Assembly (NCBI GenBank): GCA_045601325.1
Contig: JAZRZI010000012.1
Location: 1-32,933 of the forward strand
Length of the DNA stretch: 32,933 nt
DNA from: JAZRZI01 sp045601325
GTDB taxonomy: Bacteria > Bacillota_I > Bacilli_A > RFN20 > CAG-826
Reading direction: 5' to 3'
The notes beneath the pieces were generated by a model. The model ran no database searches, was not told the DNA's origin, and saw only the letters and a list, made by a program, of their open reading frames with translations. Made by a program: the position numbers and the translations under genes. Shown here piece after piece: positions 25,318-32,933 of this stretch (position 1 is its first letter; every line of letters begins with the position of its first letter).

Positions 25318-26039
25318 TTTAAGTTTTTAATGACATTAGTTACGTCTTCGTTGATAACTAAATCGCAGTTATTATCGTAACTTGTTTTTTCTTTATTAAT
25401 GACCACTAAGTTTCTTCCTTTAAAGTATCTAATGAAACCCGCAGCTGGATACACAGTGAGAGATGTGCCTATAACAATTAAGGTATCGCAAGTCATGATT
25501 GCGGATATCGATCTAGTAATAGTGTCTTCGTCTAATGGCTCTTCATATAAAACGACATCAGGCTTTACTATTCCTCCACATTTATCGCAATGAGGGATGC
25601 CTTCATGATTTAACACGTAATCGCTTCCAAAGAATTTATTGCAATCAACACAGTAGTTTCTATGGACGTTTCCATGCAATTCATAAACTGTTGATGAACC
25701 AGCCTTTTGATGCAAGCCATCGATATTTTGTGTCACGACTATAACGTTTTTACCTTTTCTTTCAAGATTAGCGAAATATTTGTGAGCAATATTTGGCTGA
25801 GCTTTTGGATAAATCATCTTATCTTTATAGAATTCAAAGAATTCTCCTGGATATTCTTCAAAGAAACTATGAGATATAATTTCTTCTGGTTTTGCTTTGA
25901 ATTTAGTCTTTTGGTTATAGATCCCATCTGCGCTTCTAAAATCAGGAATTCCTGATGGGACAGAAATACCCGCTCCGGTGAATACGACTATCGAAGAAGC
26001 CTTGTCGATAATGTCTTGCAAAATTTCATATTTGTTCAT
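25314..26039 (-). CDS. cobB: NAD-dependent protein deacylase (sirtuin)
   Basis: A 241-residue Sir2-family enzyme that removes acyl groups from protein lysines, using NAD and releasing nicotinamide. Visible motifs are GAGISVPSGIPDFR (22-35) for NAD binding, TQNIDGLH (103-110), the catalytic His in ELHGNVH (H122), and GTSLTVYPAAGF. Four zinc ligands are present: C130, C133, C151 and C154. The Tyr/Arg pair that marks desuccinylases of the Sirt5 type is not evident, so deacetylation is more likely. The ATG at 26037-26039 has no ribosome site, and a TATAAT box ends 7 bases upstream of it, which suggests a leaderless message. It overlaps the HAD gene downstream by 4 bases. Confidence 0.92.
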   Translation of the reverse strand: MNKYEILQDIIDKASSIVVFTGAGISVPSGIPDFRSADGIYNQKTKFKAKPEEIISHSFFEEYPGEFFEFYKDKMIYPKAQPNIAHKYFANLERKGKNVIVVTQNIDGLHQKAGSSTVYELHGNVHRNYCVDCNKFFGSDYVLNHEGIPHCDKCGGIVKPDVVLYEEPLDEDTITRSISAIMTCDTLIVIGTSLTVYPAAGFIRYFKGRNLVVINKEKTSYDNNCDLVINEDVTNVIKNLK

Positions 26040-26046
26040 GTATTTG

Positions 26047-26075
26047 ATTATAGTTTCATTTAATCAATTAAGCAA
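26047..26075 (-). promoter_or_regulatory. Promoter of the sirtuin-HAD operon, leaderless type
   Basis: On the minus strand TTGCTT (26070-26075), a 17-bp spacer and TATAAT (26047-26052). Only 7 bases separate the -10 box from the ATG, so transcription should begin at or next to the start codon. Confidence 0.65.
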
Positions 26076-26098
26076 AGCTTATTGCGATAAATCGTGAA

Positions 26099-26127
26099 TA
26101 GACATTTTTTGTGTATGTGCGTATAAT
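26099..26127 (+). promoter_or_regulatory. Promoter of the ligase-smpB-fol operon, leaderless type
   Basis: TAGACA (26099-26104), a 17-bp spacer and TATAAT (26122-26127). Ten bases separate the -10 box from the ATG at 26138. There is no ribosome site in between. It is divergent from the sirtuin promoter 24 bases away. Confidence 0.7.
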
Positions 26128-26137
26128 ACAAACGTAT

Positions 26138-28210
26138 ATGGGCAAACTGAGATTTACACTTGGCAATATAGTGTTTTATATCGTTATTGGGTTTTCTATT
26201 TTTTTGTTTGAGAACCTTCCTTTTATTGGTAACACCAATGCGTATGGTGGTTTATCTAATACGACATTTACAGTATTAACTGTTTCTTTGCTATTGCTTT
26301 ATATTTTCTATTATTTCATCGAACATAAGAAAAATAAGGTCAAATTAGACTGGATATTGTTGCTTGTGTTTTCCATTATGTTCATCTGGATGGCAGCGTC
26401 TATTTGGACTAACAAGGAAGTTACGACATTCACTAATGAAGAAACAGGCTTTATTAAGGATGTGGTTATTACTAAAGCAGATAAATGGCATTATACGATT
26501 GAGTTATTATTAAGCTTTATTTTCTTCTATTCTTTATTCTTTACCTTTGGTAAGGGAAGAGTAAGGACCAGACAATTTATATGGTTACCTATCGCAATTA
26601 TGGTGGGTGTATTTTTCATTTCTTTATCTACGATCTATTTGGACTTTGATGTGTATAAAGCTATATTTACTGGTGGAGAAATCAAAGAATGTGTTCAAGC
26701 ATTCTCTGGCAATGAAAATATCCTTGGGTTGTGGTATTTATTTGGTATATTAGCCGCGATGATAGTGAGCTATAGAAGACCTTGCTGGTGGTCTTATTTC
26801 TTAATGTATTATTTCCTCGTAGTAATGGTTTTCACTTCTTGTGTGACTTCTTTGGCCGTTGGCGCGGCCGCTGTTATTTTATTCACATTAGTGGAAGTAT
26901 TTGCGAGATTTAAATGGAACTGGCGATTAGCGATTATTCTTATTTTCGTGCTTATTTCTGTCGTAGGTACAGTTGTGGGTTTATATTTCCTCGCTAAAGC
27001 GAATAACTGGAAGGTATTAGAAATGGTAAAGGAATATTTCAATAAATATATCCTTAACAAAGATACCAAGACATTTTCTAATAGAACGGATATTTGGAAC
27101 ACAGCGTTCTCATTATTGGGCAAAGACATTTCTAGATTTATGTTTGGCTATGGATATAGAACTGATTTAAGAATCTTTGTTGCTTATTTCCAATCTAAGA
27201 AAGGCTATGAAGTTGAACTTGCTCATCTACATAGTAGTTATGTGACAGTTATTCTTAGACATGGAATCTTAGGTATTATTGGCTACGGCATTGCGATTAT
27301 ATATTTCTATGCTTGCTGCATTAAATTATTTTTTAAAAAGAATTTCCGTTATGGATTTACATATGCTTTAACAGTTACAACGATGCTTGTTTATTGTTTC
27401 TTTGAACAAGCAACTTTATTTGAGCCAACTTGTATCGGCTTAATGTTTACTGTAATGTTATTCCTTCCACCTATTTGGACAGAAAGAACCAAGAGAAATA
27501 AGGTTCAAAAAGCATTATTAAAGACCAAGACAAAATACAAAGAATTGAGTCCTATGACTTTATCATATGTTGCTTCGTTTATCATATTTAGTTTATTAGT
27601 TAGTGTTAGCTGTGGGCTATTAACACCCTTAGGGGCAGAACAAGAATTCATACATTGCGTGCTTATAGTAGCAGCTTTATTCTTGGTGATGACTTGGATG
27701 TTTTATCCATACTTGTTATCTCTTTTTAAATGTAAAGGTTCCCAAAGAAGATTTACATGGCAAGTGTTTTTATGGACATTATTTGCAATAGTGGCTTTTG
27801 CTTCATCTTTTATCGTTTTCACATTTGTCATTGTTTTACCTTATAAGTTGGTTATTTTCATTTCTTTGAGTGTTTATCTTGTCATTTCATTGACAAGTAC
27901 CCTAATATATTCATTAGTGCGTAAAGGAAACTTTATGAAGTGGGCAAAATCCACCTTTTATGGAGTGTTCGTATTGCCTGGTTCTAGCTTGTTACTATTA
28001 CTTGCATTAATTCCAACTTTCGCATTTGTATTACCTTTATTCATCGAACTTGATGCATTAAACCTAATACTCATTTTATTAGTTAGCTTTGTATTCACAT
28101 CAGTGATATGCCTATGCTTACCTAATGAAAGAAAAGATAAAGTTATTGAAGAGGTTAATGACGCTTCAATAGTGAAACTACAAAAATTAATCAGAAAGGA
28201 CAGGATTTAG
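26138..28210 (+). CDS. O-antigen ligase / polymerase-like membrane protein
   Basis: A 690-residue integral membrane protein with many hydrophobic helices. The central region matches the Wzy_C/O-antigen ligase family: FSGNENILGLWYLF near 185-198, a hydrophilic loop with RTDIWNTAF and GYGYR, then AHLHSSYVTVILRHGILGIIGYG near 362, the usual H-x-S/N...G-x-x-G signature. Such enzymes join or polymerise lipid-linked glycans; in a Gram-positive-type cell this would be capsule or teichoic-type polymer synthesis. The C-terminal 200 residues add further helices beyond the family core. I chose the ATG at 26138 because a TATAAT box lies inside the longer frame that begins at 26111. smpB follows after one base. 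Confidence 0.8.
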   Translation: MGKLRFTLGNIVFYIVIGFSIFLFENLPFIGNTNAYGGLSNTTFTVLTVSLLLLYIFYYFIEHKKNKVKLDWILLLVFSIMFIWMAASIWTNKEVTTFTNEETGFIKDVVITKADKWHYTIELLLSFIFFYSLFFTFGKGRVRTRQFIWLPIAIMVGVFFISLSTIYLDFDVYKAIFTGGEIKECVQAFSGNENILGLWYLFGILAAMIVSYRRPCWWSYFLMYYFLVVMVFTSCVTSLAVGAAAVILFTLVEVFARFKWNWRLAIILIFVLISVVGTVVGLYFLAKANNWKVLEMVKEYFNKYILNKDTKTFSNRTDIWNTAFSLLGKDISRFMFGYGYRTDLRIFVAYFQSKKGYEVELAHLHSSYVTVILRHGILGIIGYGIAIIYFYACCIKLFFKKNFRYGFTYALTVTTMLVYCFFEQATLFEPTCIGLMFTVMLFLPPIWTERTKRNKVQKALLKTKTKYKELSPMTLSYVASFIIFSLLVSVSCGLLTPLGAEQEFIHCVLIVAALFLVMTWMFYPYLLSLFKCKGSQRRFTWQVFLWTLFAIVAFASSFIVFTFVIVLPYKLVIFISLSVYLVISLTSTLIYSLVRKGNFMKWAKSTFYGVFVLPGSSLLLLLALIPTFAFVLPLFIELDALNLILILLVSFVFTSVICLCLPNERKDKVIEEVNDASIVKLQKLIRKDRI

Positions 28211-28211
28211 T

Positions 28212-28676
28212 ATGGAGAAGACTAATGGAATTAAAATCATAGCCCAAAACAAAAAGGCTCATTTTAATTATTTTCTTAGTGATTTCACAGAATGTGGCAT
28301 CTCTTTAATGGGCACCGAAATCAAATCTTTAAGATTGCATTCCTGTTCTATCAGTGATTCTTATATTGTTTTTAGAGGGGAAGAAGCTGAAATTATCAAT
28401 ATGCATATCAATCCTTATGAGCAAGGAAATATCTTTAATCATGATCCATTAAGAAGTAGAAAACTCTTAATGCACAAAAAAGAAATCTATTGGTTTATGG
28501 ATAAGATTAAAAAAGGTGGTTACACAGTTGTGCCAACAAAGGTATATTTTAGAAATGGCAAAGCGAAAGTGGAAATTGCTTTAGCAAAAGGTAAGAAATT
28601 ATACGACAAACGTGAAACCATCAAACAAAGAGATGTCGAGAGAGATTTAAGAAAGAATGATAGAGGCGATTATTAA
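28212..28676 (+). CDS. smpB: SsrA-binding protein SmpB
   Basis: A 154-residue partner of tmRNA in trans-translation, which frees ribosomes stalled on broken messages. The family pattern is clear: IAQNKKAHFNYFL near the start, GISLMGTEIKSLR, the MHINPYEQGN block, RSRKLLMHKKEI, TVVPTKVYFRNGKAKVEIALAKGKKLYDKRE, and a basic tail RDLRKND. Length is normal. An AGAAAGGA ribosome site lies inside the end of the ligase gene. Its stop overlaps the folC start by one base (TAATG). No ssrA gene is visible in this window. Confidence 0.96.
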   Translation: MEKTNGIKIIAQNKKAHFNYFLSDFTECGISLMGTEIKSLRLHSCSISDSYIVFRGEEAEIINMHINPYEQGNIFNHDPLRSRKLLMHKKEIYWFMDKIKKGGYTVVPTKVYFRNGKAKVEIALAKGKKLYDKRETIKQRDVERDLRKNDRGDY

Positions 28677-29899
28677 TGATTGATTTAAGTGAAATTATTG
28701 ATACACGAAGTGGATACGACTATCAAAGAGAAAACTTTGATTCTTTTCTTAGAAAAGTTGGTTTTTCTTATTCCATTCCTTCTATTCATATTACCGGTAC
28801 GAATGGAAAAGGTAGCACCGCTCATTATATCGCTAGCATATATGAAAAGGCTGGCTTAAAAGTGGGATTATTTGAATCTCCACATTTCTATGAAATAAAT
28901 GAACTTATCAGCATCAATGGGAAGAATATTTCCGATGAGGATATTAAGAAATATGTTAACGAGGAACTCAAGTTCATTAAGAAGTTTAATTTGTCTCCTT
29001 TTGAAATAGAAACTTTTGTTGCTTTTAAATATTTCCAAGATCAAAAGTGTGATGTCGCAGTTATTGAATGCGGCATGGGTGGAGCGCTTGACGCTACTAA
29101 CATATTTACACCTATTTGTTCGGTTATTACTTCAATATCTTTGGAACATACTTCCTTTTTAGGAAGAAGTATCTCTGAAATCGCTCAACACAAAGTGGGT
29201 ATTGTTAAACCCTATACACCTTTAGTTATCGGTGATTTCGATGAAGAGGCCACAAATGTTATTACTAGAGCATGTAGAGATATAGATGCTCCTATACATT
29301 CCATTTCTATCCCTAATAAAGTTGTATTAAGTGATGATGGATATTCTTTTGAATATCAAACACTTACTGATTTACATATTCAAAGCTCTGCTAGATATAG
29401 TGTTATTGATGCATGTTATGCGATCGAAACTATCAATGTTTTAAAAGATATGTTTGTAGTGTCTATCGATAGCATTAAAGATGGCTTAAACGCTGTCAAT
29501 ATGCCGGGAAGATTAGAAATCGTGTCTAAGTCTCCTTTTGTTATCGTTGATGGCGCACATAATCCAGAAGCTATGAAACGCTTAGTGGAAACTATCAATG
29601 GTCTAAATAGTGATAAGCCTATATATACTTTATTTGCGTGTTTTAAAGATAAAAACTTTGCAAGCATGCTATCCATTATTGGAGAAATTTCTGAAGAAGT
29701 AGTTTTAACTACTTTTGATAATCCTAGAGCTAGAACATATGAAGACTATTTCTTATTTGCGGAAGATTACAAATTTGAAGATGATCCTCTCTTAGCGTTT
29801 AAAAATTTAGTTAATGAACATAGTGACGCACTTCTTATTGTCACTGGTTCTTTAGCGTTTGCAGGCGTGATGAGAAAACTCATCAAAGAAGGTAAATAA
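28676..29899 (+). CDS. folC: Folylpolyglutamate synthase / dihydrofolate synthase
   Basis: A 407-residue cytoplasmic Mur-ligase-type enzyme that adds glutamate to dihydropteroate and/or folates, retaining them in the cell. The P-loop is ITGTNGKGST (39-48). Other family blocks are LFESPH, the ECGMGGALDATN segment, SLEHTSFLG, KVGIVKP and VDGAHNPEAM. It sits directly upstream of a FolT-like folate transporter subunit, which fits a folate-salvage role; no other folate biosynthesis genes are present in the window. Confidence 0.94.
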   Translation: MIDLSEIIDTRSGYDYQRENFDSFLRKVGFSYSIPSIHITGTNGKGSTAHYIASIYEKAGLKVGLFESPHFYEINELISINGKNISDEDIKKYVNEELKFIKKFNLSPFEIETFVAFKYFQDQKCDVAVIECGMGGALDATNIFTPICSVITSISLEHTSFLGRSISEIAQHKVGIVKPYTPLVIGDFDEEATNVITRACRDIDAPIHSISIPNKVVLSDDGYSFEYQTLTDLHIQSSARYSVIDACYAIETINVLKDMFVVSIDSIKDGLNAVNMPGRLEIVSKSPFVIVDGAHNPEAMKRLVETINGLNSDKPIYTLFACFKDKNFASMLSIIGEISEEVVLTTFDNPRARTYEDYFLFAEDYKFEDDPLLAFKNLVNEHSDALLIVTGSLAFAGVMRKLIKEGK

Positions 29900-29901
29900 T
29901 A

Positions 29902-30705
29902 ATGCATTTATTAGCTAAACCACGCATATCATTAACTTCAAAAATCTGCTTAAGCGGTCTTTTAATCGCGTTAGATGTTATTTTACAAAAAGTAGTTGCT
30001 ATTAACTATATTGCAGTTGTTCCATTTTTAAGACTTTCTTTAGGCGGACCTGCGATTGTTATTTTTGCTTCTATATTCTTAGGACCTTGGTTTGGCTTAT
30101 TAATAGGTGCGGCTGGAGATTTACTCGGCTATTTGATATTCGACCCTAAAACAATGGGATTTTTTCCTCAAATCACTGCGATTTACGCTTTGCTTGGCTT
30201 ATTAGCGTATTTCATCTTTGCTTTGATAAAACATCTAAAGAATAACGCTCTGGCGTATTCTCTATTGGGCTTAACAATTCTTGCTGGATTAACTTTTGTA
30301 ACTTTGTATCTATGTTTGAATAACGAACTTCAACTATATTCATCTACATATGAAGTTACTCCTTTAATGAGAATATTAGTTCCATCATTGATGGGAGTAT
30401 TTGCGATTGCGATGTTTATCTTTGCTATCTTGTTAGATAAAAAGAAAGGTAAAACTAATAACTCATTATTTAGTTATCCTCAATTAGCGCTTGGATTACT
30501 TATAATAGAAGTAATAGTAATGGTGATGTTTGGAACATTGATGAAAGGATTAGCGTTCGGTTTTGCTACTTATCCTGTCATCTTAATCACTCAAATAATT
30601 ACATTATTCTTTAATGTACCACTTAATACATTTTTGATCTCAATGTTACTTAGAATAACACGTAAATATTATGCCTTTGATACAAGTTTAGAAAGTGAGC
30701 AATGA
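29902..30705 (+). CDS. folT: ECF transporter substrate-binding subunit, FolT-like
   Basis: A 267-residue membrane protein of the energy-coupling-factor S-component type. The N-terminal half has the family pattern: basic N-terminus, a first helix, then FLRLSLGGPAIVIFASIFLGPWFGLLIGAAGDLLGYLIF in two pieces around the G-x-x-x-G turns, followed by a FFPQITAIYALLG helix. The middle has an extra stretch (about 110-185) compared with the usual 170-190 residues. Adjacency to folC, 2 bases away, argues for folate as substrate. It would work with EcfA and EcfT proteins encoded elsewhere. Confidence 0.82.
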   Translation: MHLLAKPRISLTSKICLSGLLIALDVILQKVVAINYIAVVPFLRLSLGGPAIVIFASIFLGPWFGLLIGAAGDLLGYLIFDPKTMGFFPQITAIYALLGLLAYFIFALIKHLKNNALAYSLLGLTILAGLTFVTLYLCLNNELQLYSSTYEVTPLMRILVPSLMGVFAIAMFIFAILLDKKKGKTNNSLFSYPQLALGLLIIEVIVMVMFGTLMKGLAFGFATYPVILITQIITLFFNVPLNTFLISMLLRITRKYYAFDTSLESEQ

Positions 30706-30706
30706 T

Positions 30707-30913
30707 ATGGAAGAAAATGAAAAATTAAACGAAGAAGTTAAGGAAGAAAAACCTATCGAACCAGAACAAGTTGTCCTTCCTTTAGAAGAAGGAAATCCTG
30801 AAGACGAAGGATATCATTTTCCTTGGACTATGGTCATCATTGGTGGTGTATTAATTACCCTTATGATTGCTTGCATTATTGTCATAGTTTCTTTAGGAGG
30901 AAGCAATGCTTAA
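30707..30913 (+). CDS. Small single-helix membrane protein
   Basis: A 68-residue protein. An acidic N-terminal half (MEENEKLNEEVKEEKP...) is followed by one hydrophobic helix, WTMVIIGGVLITLMIACIIV, and a short tail. No family is recognised. I chose the ATG at 30707, one base after the folT stop, with AAGTGAG as a possible ribosome site; a GTG at 30695 would add 4 residues and overlap folT. Its end overlaps the next gene by 8 bases, so it belongs to the same operon. Confidence 0.6.
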   Translation: MEENEKLNEEVKEEKPIEPEQVVLPLEEGNPEDEGYHFPWTMVIIGGVLITLMIACIIVIVSLGGSNA

Positions 30914-31649
30914 AACCCTAGCGTCTATTTTCGCCATTATTACACTTTTATCTGTTCCTATTAATAAAATTAATGATGTTAATAGAAATAATGAATTTAT
31001 TGTGGAAGAAAAAGCCGATGGTCACTATAAAATTGTGGGTGTTAAGGATGAGTATTTGTCCTCCACGGAATTAAGAATTTATTCCTCTAGTTTCTCAGAT
31101 GTTTTCATCGATGAAATCGCTAGCGATGCTTTTAAATATTGTAATGAATTATCTAGCTTAATGATCTCTTACCAAGTCACTAAAGTTGATGGATTAATAC
31201 CTAGTGAAACATTTAAGACAATCAATTACACAGGCAACGAATCCTTATTAGCCACAAACAATATTCTCTTTAACGAAGGGTTTATTGTTAATTTTGAAAC
31301 TAACGACGAAGGATTCATCTATAAATGGGTTAATGAAGTTAGACCTACCACAGAATCTAATCTATGCGATGTCACAAACGAACAATATCAATCTCTTAAG
31401 CATCTTTATGATTCGTTAGATAATAATGACAAAGAGATAGTTAATAGTTATGTCGATTTGGCGGGTTCGAAAATATCTGATTCGATGAATCAACTTAAAA
31501 AGCTATTTAGCGAGAAAACTGATGACACGCAAAATAGGAAAGAGCCTTCTAGTAAGACTATGATTACATTGATTCTGGTAATTGCTGCATTTGGCATGAC
31601 ATTTATCGGAGCGTTCTACCTTTTAAAAGACAAAAATATCATCGAATAA
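30906..31649 (+). CDS. Membrane-anchored surface protein with LRR5-like segment
   Basis: A 247-residue protein with a signal-like hydrophobic N-terminus (about 1-20), an extracellular part and a C-terminal membrane helix (about 217-240). The segment FIDEIASDAFKYCNELSSLMI resembles the BspA-type leucine-rich repeat (I-x-x-x-A-F-x-x-C-x-x-L-x-x-x-x-I) but only one clear unit is present. Function unknown. GGAGGA lies 3-8 bases before the ATG, inside the upstream small gene. It is the last gene of the operon, and a terminator stem spans its stop codon. Confidence 0.65.
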   Translation: MLKTLASIFAIITLLSVPINKINDVNRNNEFIVEEKADGHYKIVGVKDEYLSSTELRIYSSSFSDVFIDEIASDAFKYCNELSSLMISYQVTKVDGLIPSETFKTINYTGNESLLATNNILFNEGFIVNFETNDEGFIYKWVNEVRPTTESNLCDVTNEQYQSLKHLYDSLDNNDKEIVNSYVDLAGSKISDSMNQLKKLFSEKTDDTQNRKEPSSKTMITLILVIAAFGMTFIGAFYLLKDKNIIE

Positions 31650-31665
31650 CGGTGATGCTTTTTTT
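31638..31665 (+). terminator. Rho-independent terminator overlapping the gene end
   Basis: ATCATCG-type sequence (31638-31644) pairs with CGGTGAT (31650-31656), including one G-T pair. The loop AATAA holds part of the stop codon. GC and seven Ts follow. Confidence 0.65.
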
Positions 31666-31681
31666 ATTTGAAATAAAAATA

Positions 31682-31710
31682 TTTACATTGGACAAATCTA
31701 GTGATAAATT
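31682..31710 (+). promoter_or_regulatory. Likely promoter of rpmG-secE-nusG
   Basis: TTTACA (31682-31687), a 17-bp spacer and TAAATT (31705-31710). A TATGAT at 31725-31730 is a second -10 candidate but lies very close to the ribosome site AGGGGG. Confidence 0.4.
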
Positions 31711-31746
31711 ATTAGAAGCAAGCTTATGATATAGGGGGTTAGGGAA

Positions 31747-31893
31747 ATGAGAGAAAAAGTTCTTTTAATTTGCGAAGAGTGCCTCTCACGAAACTACACA
31801 ACCACAATCAAGAAAGAGGAAACGAAAGTTCCTCGTATCAAAAAGTTTTGCCCTCACTGTGGCAAGCATACTTATCACAAAGTGAGCAAATAG
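31747..31893 (+). CDS. rpmG: 50S ribosomal protein L33
   Basis: A 48-residue protein, MREKVLLICEEC... ending HKVSK, with the two zinc-binding Cys pairs C-E-E-C and C-P-H-C of the zinc form of L33. ATAGGGGG lies before the ATG. It begins the conserved rpmG-secE-nusG order, and its stop codon TAG overlaps the GGAGG ribosome site of secE. Confidence 0.95.
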   Translation: MREKVLLICEECLSRNYTTTIKKEETKVPRIKKFCPHCGKHTYHKVSK

Positions 31894-31905
31894 GAGGTTC
31901 TCATT

Positions 31906-32109
31906 ATGGGAGTCAAAAGTTACGCAAAAGGTGTTGTCAAAGAAGGCAAACGTGTTCGTTGGCCTAAAAGAGATGTCTTAGTTCCATCAATTATCGTTGT
32001 TGTGGTCGTCTCTATTTTATTTGGTCTTCTTTTATTCGCGGAAGACGTTGCGGGCAACAAATTAATTCAAATTTTAAAAGATGCATTTAGTTCATTAGGA
32101 GGAGAATAA
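31906..32109 (+). CDS. secE: Preprotein translocase subunit SecE
   Basis: A 67-residue inner-membrane protein of the SecYEG channel. The amphipathic part KGVVKEGKRVRWPKRD, with the typical R-V-x-W-P family block, is followed by one membrane helix, VPSIIVVVVVSILFGLLLFA. GGAGG lies 9 bases before the ATG. Its stop is 1 base ahead of nusG, as in most Firmicutes. Confidence 0.95.
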   Translation: MGVKSYAKGVVKEGKRVRWPKRDVLVPSIIVVVVVSILFGLLLFAEDVAGNKLIQILKDAFSSLGGE

Positions 32110-32110
32110 T

Positions 32111-32737
32111 ATGGCTGATGATAAAAAGACGTTTTTCTCAGATACTACTACTGATTTAGATAGTGCTGACAATAAATCTACTCAAGCTAAAGGCGAAAAA
32201 GCTTGGTACGTTGTAAATACATATTCTACACACGAAAGAAAAGTTGCTGATAACTTAGCTAGACGTGTCGAGTCTATGGAATTACAAGAGCTTATTTTCC
32301 GTATCGTTGTTGCAGAACAAGAAGTTCCACTTATCGATAGAGAAACAGGTCTTCCAAACGGAAAGACAAAAATGAAGAACTTATTCCCTGGCTATGTCTT
32401 TGTTGAAATGATTATGACAGACTATGCTTGGTATGTTGTTCGTAATACACCAGGTGTTACAGGTTTCGTTGGATCTTCTGGTAAAGGTACAAAACCATTC
32501 CCAGTTCCACGTGAACAAGTCGAACCAGTCTTAAAGAGAATGGGTATGGTTGATGAATCAATGTACGAACGTTATAACGTTGGTGATGAAGTTAAAGTCA
32601 TTCATGGACCTCTCGAAGGCACAGAAGGTACAATCATCTCTATCAATCGTGAAACGGGCGCTGTTGAAATCGAAGCAATCTTCTTCGGTAGAAGCACAAA
32701 AGCCGAAGTTGATTTCTCTGAAATCGATAGAATCTAA
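32111..32737 (+). CDS. nusG: Transcription termination/antitermination protein NusG
   Basis: A 208-residue RNA polymerase cofactor. After an acidic lead of about 30 residues comes the NGN domain (AWYVVNTYSTHERKVA; FPGYVFVEM; WYVVRNTPGVTGFVG), then the KOW domain (VGDEVKVIHGPLEGTEG). The VPLIDRETGLPNGKTKMK loop is longer than in E. coli, as in other Firmicutes with a 'VPTE..VE.K.GKK' type loop. GGAGGAG lies before the ATG. A terminator follows at 32747. Confidence 0.96.
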   Translation: MADDKKTFFSDTTTDLDSADNKSTQAKGEKAWYVVNTYSTHERKVADNLARRVESMELQELIFRIVVAEQEVPLIDRETGLPNGKTKMKNLFPGYVFVEMIMTDYAWYVVRNTPGVTGFVGSSGKGTKPFPVPREQVEPVLKRMGMVDESMYERYNVGDEVKVIHGPLEGTEGTIISINRETGAVEIEAIFFGRSTKAEVDFSEIDRI

Positions 32738-32746
32738 TAGAATATG

Positions 32747-32771
32747 GGCTAAAGTTTTGCTTTGGCCTTTT
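32747..32771 (+). terminator. Rho-independent terminator after nusG
   Basis: GGCTAAAG (32747-32754) pairs with CTTTGGCC (32760-32767), with one T-G pair, around the loop TTTTG, followed by TTTT. Confidence 0.75.
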
Positions 32772-32933
32772 CTTATTATCAATAAGGTAAATAAGTGTGG
32801 AAATAAAGCCGTGATATGCGGCAACGAAAAAAACAGCTCACGAATGAGCAAAACTAAATATTTGAGAATTAGCTCTTGTTGCTAAAGCAAATTCTTTATC
32901 GAGATACTATGTAGCCGAGAGATTGTAATAATT
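32772..32933 (+). other. Possible structured leader of the next gene
   Basis: No coding region. Three short hairpins can be drawn: GCCG/CGGC (32808-32822), GCTCA/TGAGC (32836-32849) and AGAATT/AATTCT (32865-32895). GAGC of the second can also pair with GCTC at 32872-32875, so alternative folds exist. rplK (L11) is the usual next gene, and L11-L1 leaders are autoregulated in some bacteria; the gene itself is outside the window. Confidence 0.3.

Noticed and set aside
1..32933. Alternative genetic code with TGA as Trp
   Set aside because: TGG encodes Trp throughout, and intact genes such as cobB and folT end in TGA.
1..32933. CRISPR array, tRNA or rRNA genes
   Set aside because: No regularly spaced repeats with unique spacers and no cloverleaf or rRNA-like stretches were seen.

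Overview
The window comes from a low-GC, Gram-positive-type bacterium, most plausibly an uncultured host-associated member of the Bacillota/Mycoplasmatota (Erysipelotrichales- or RF39-like). This taxonomic call is inference. It rests on AT-rich DNA, lipoprotein signals ending in L-S/T-G-C, an ECF folate transporter, strong AAGGAG-type ribosome sites, and many Cys-rich, repeat-built secreted proteins. TGA is used as a stop and tryptophan is encoded by TGG, so the code is the standard bacterial one.

Layout. Positions 1-2200 hold an AAA+/DUF4143 ATPase gene with its own promoter, flanked by direct repeats and a decayed IS3-type transposase end. Positions 2217-8303 carry two large secreted proteins that share a Cys/His-rich N-terminal module; the first contains a DUF4838 glycosidase-like domain. 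Positions 8354-9311 are a gene graveyard: an unassigned fragment, an IS30-like transposase tail, a Fic-domain tail fused to it, and short open frames. Positions 9389-13608 form an amino-acid ABC transporter operon: a fused binding-protein/permease, an ATPase with an unusual C-terminal extension, and a lipoprotein. Converging on it is a surface protein gene on the minus strand (13631-15022). Next is a two-gene sugar operon, Gfo/Idh/MocA oxidoreductase plus GH36 alpha-galactosidase (15295-18764), then a GNAT acetyltransferase. Positions 19579-23969 encode a secreted protein and a lipoprotein built from the same roughly 100-residue repeat. A CarD-like regulator follows, converging with a sirtuin-HAD phosphatase pair.

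From 26138 to 31649 a tightly packed run encodes an O-antigen-ligase-like membrane protein, SmpB, FolC, a FolT-like ECF substrate subunit and two membrane or surface proteins. The right end is the conserved rpmG-secE-nusG block, closed by a terminator and followed by a possibly structured leader for the next gene, which lies beyond the edge.

Possible links between genes: FolT would import folate that FolC polyglutamylates. The DUF4838 protein, the GH36 enzyme and the oxidoreductase fit glycan scavenging, with the ABC system importing amino acids. The least explained material is the shared Cys/His module, the tandem repeat family at 19579-23969, the ATPase extension, and several promoters that place the -10 box 7-10 bases before the start codon, which suggests leaderless mRNAs. 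No CRISPR array, tRNA or rRNA was found.
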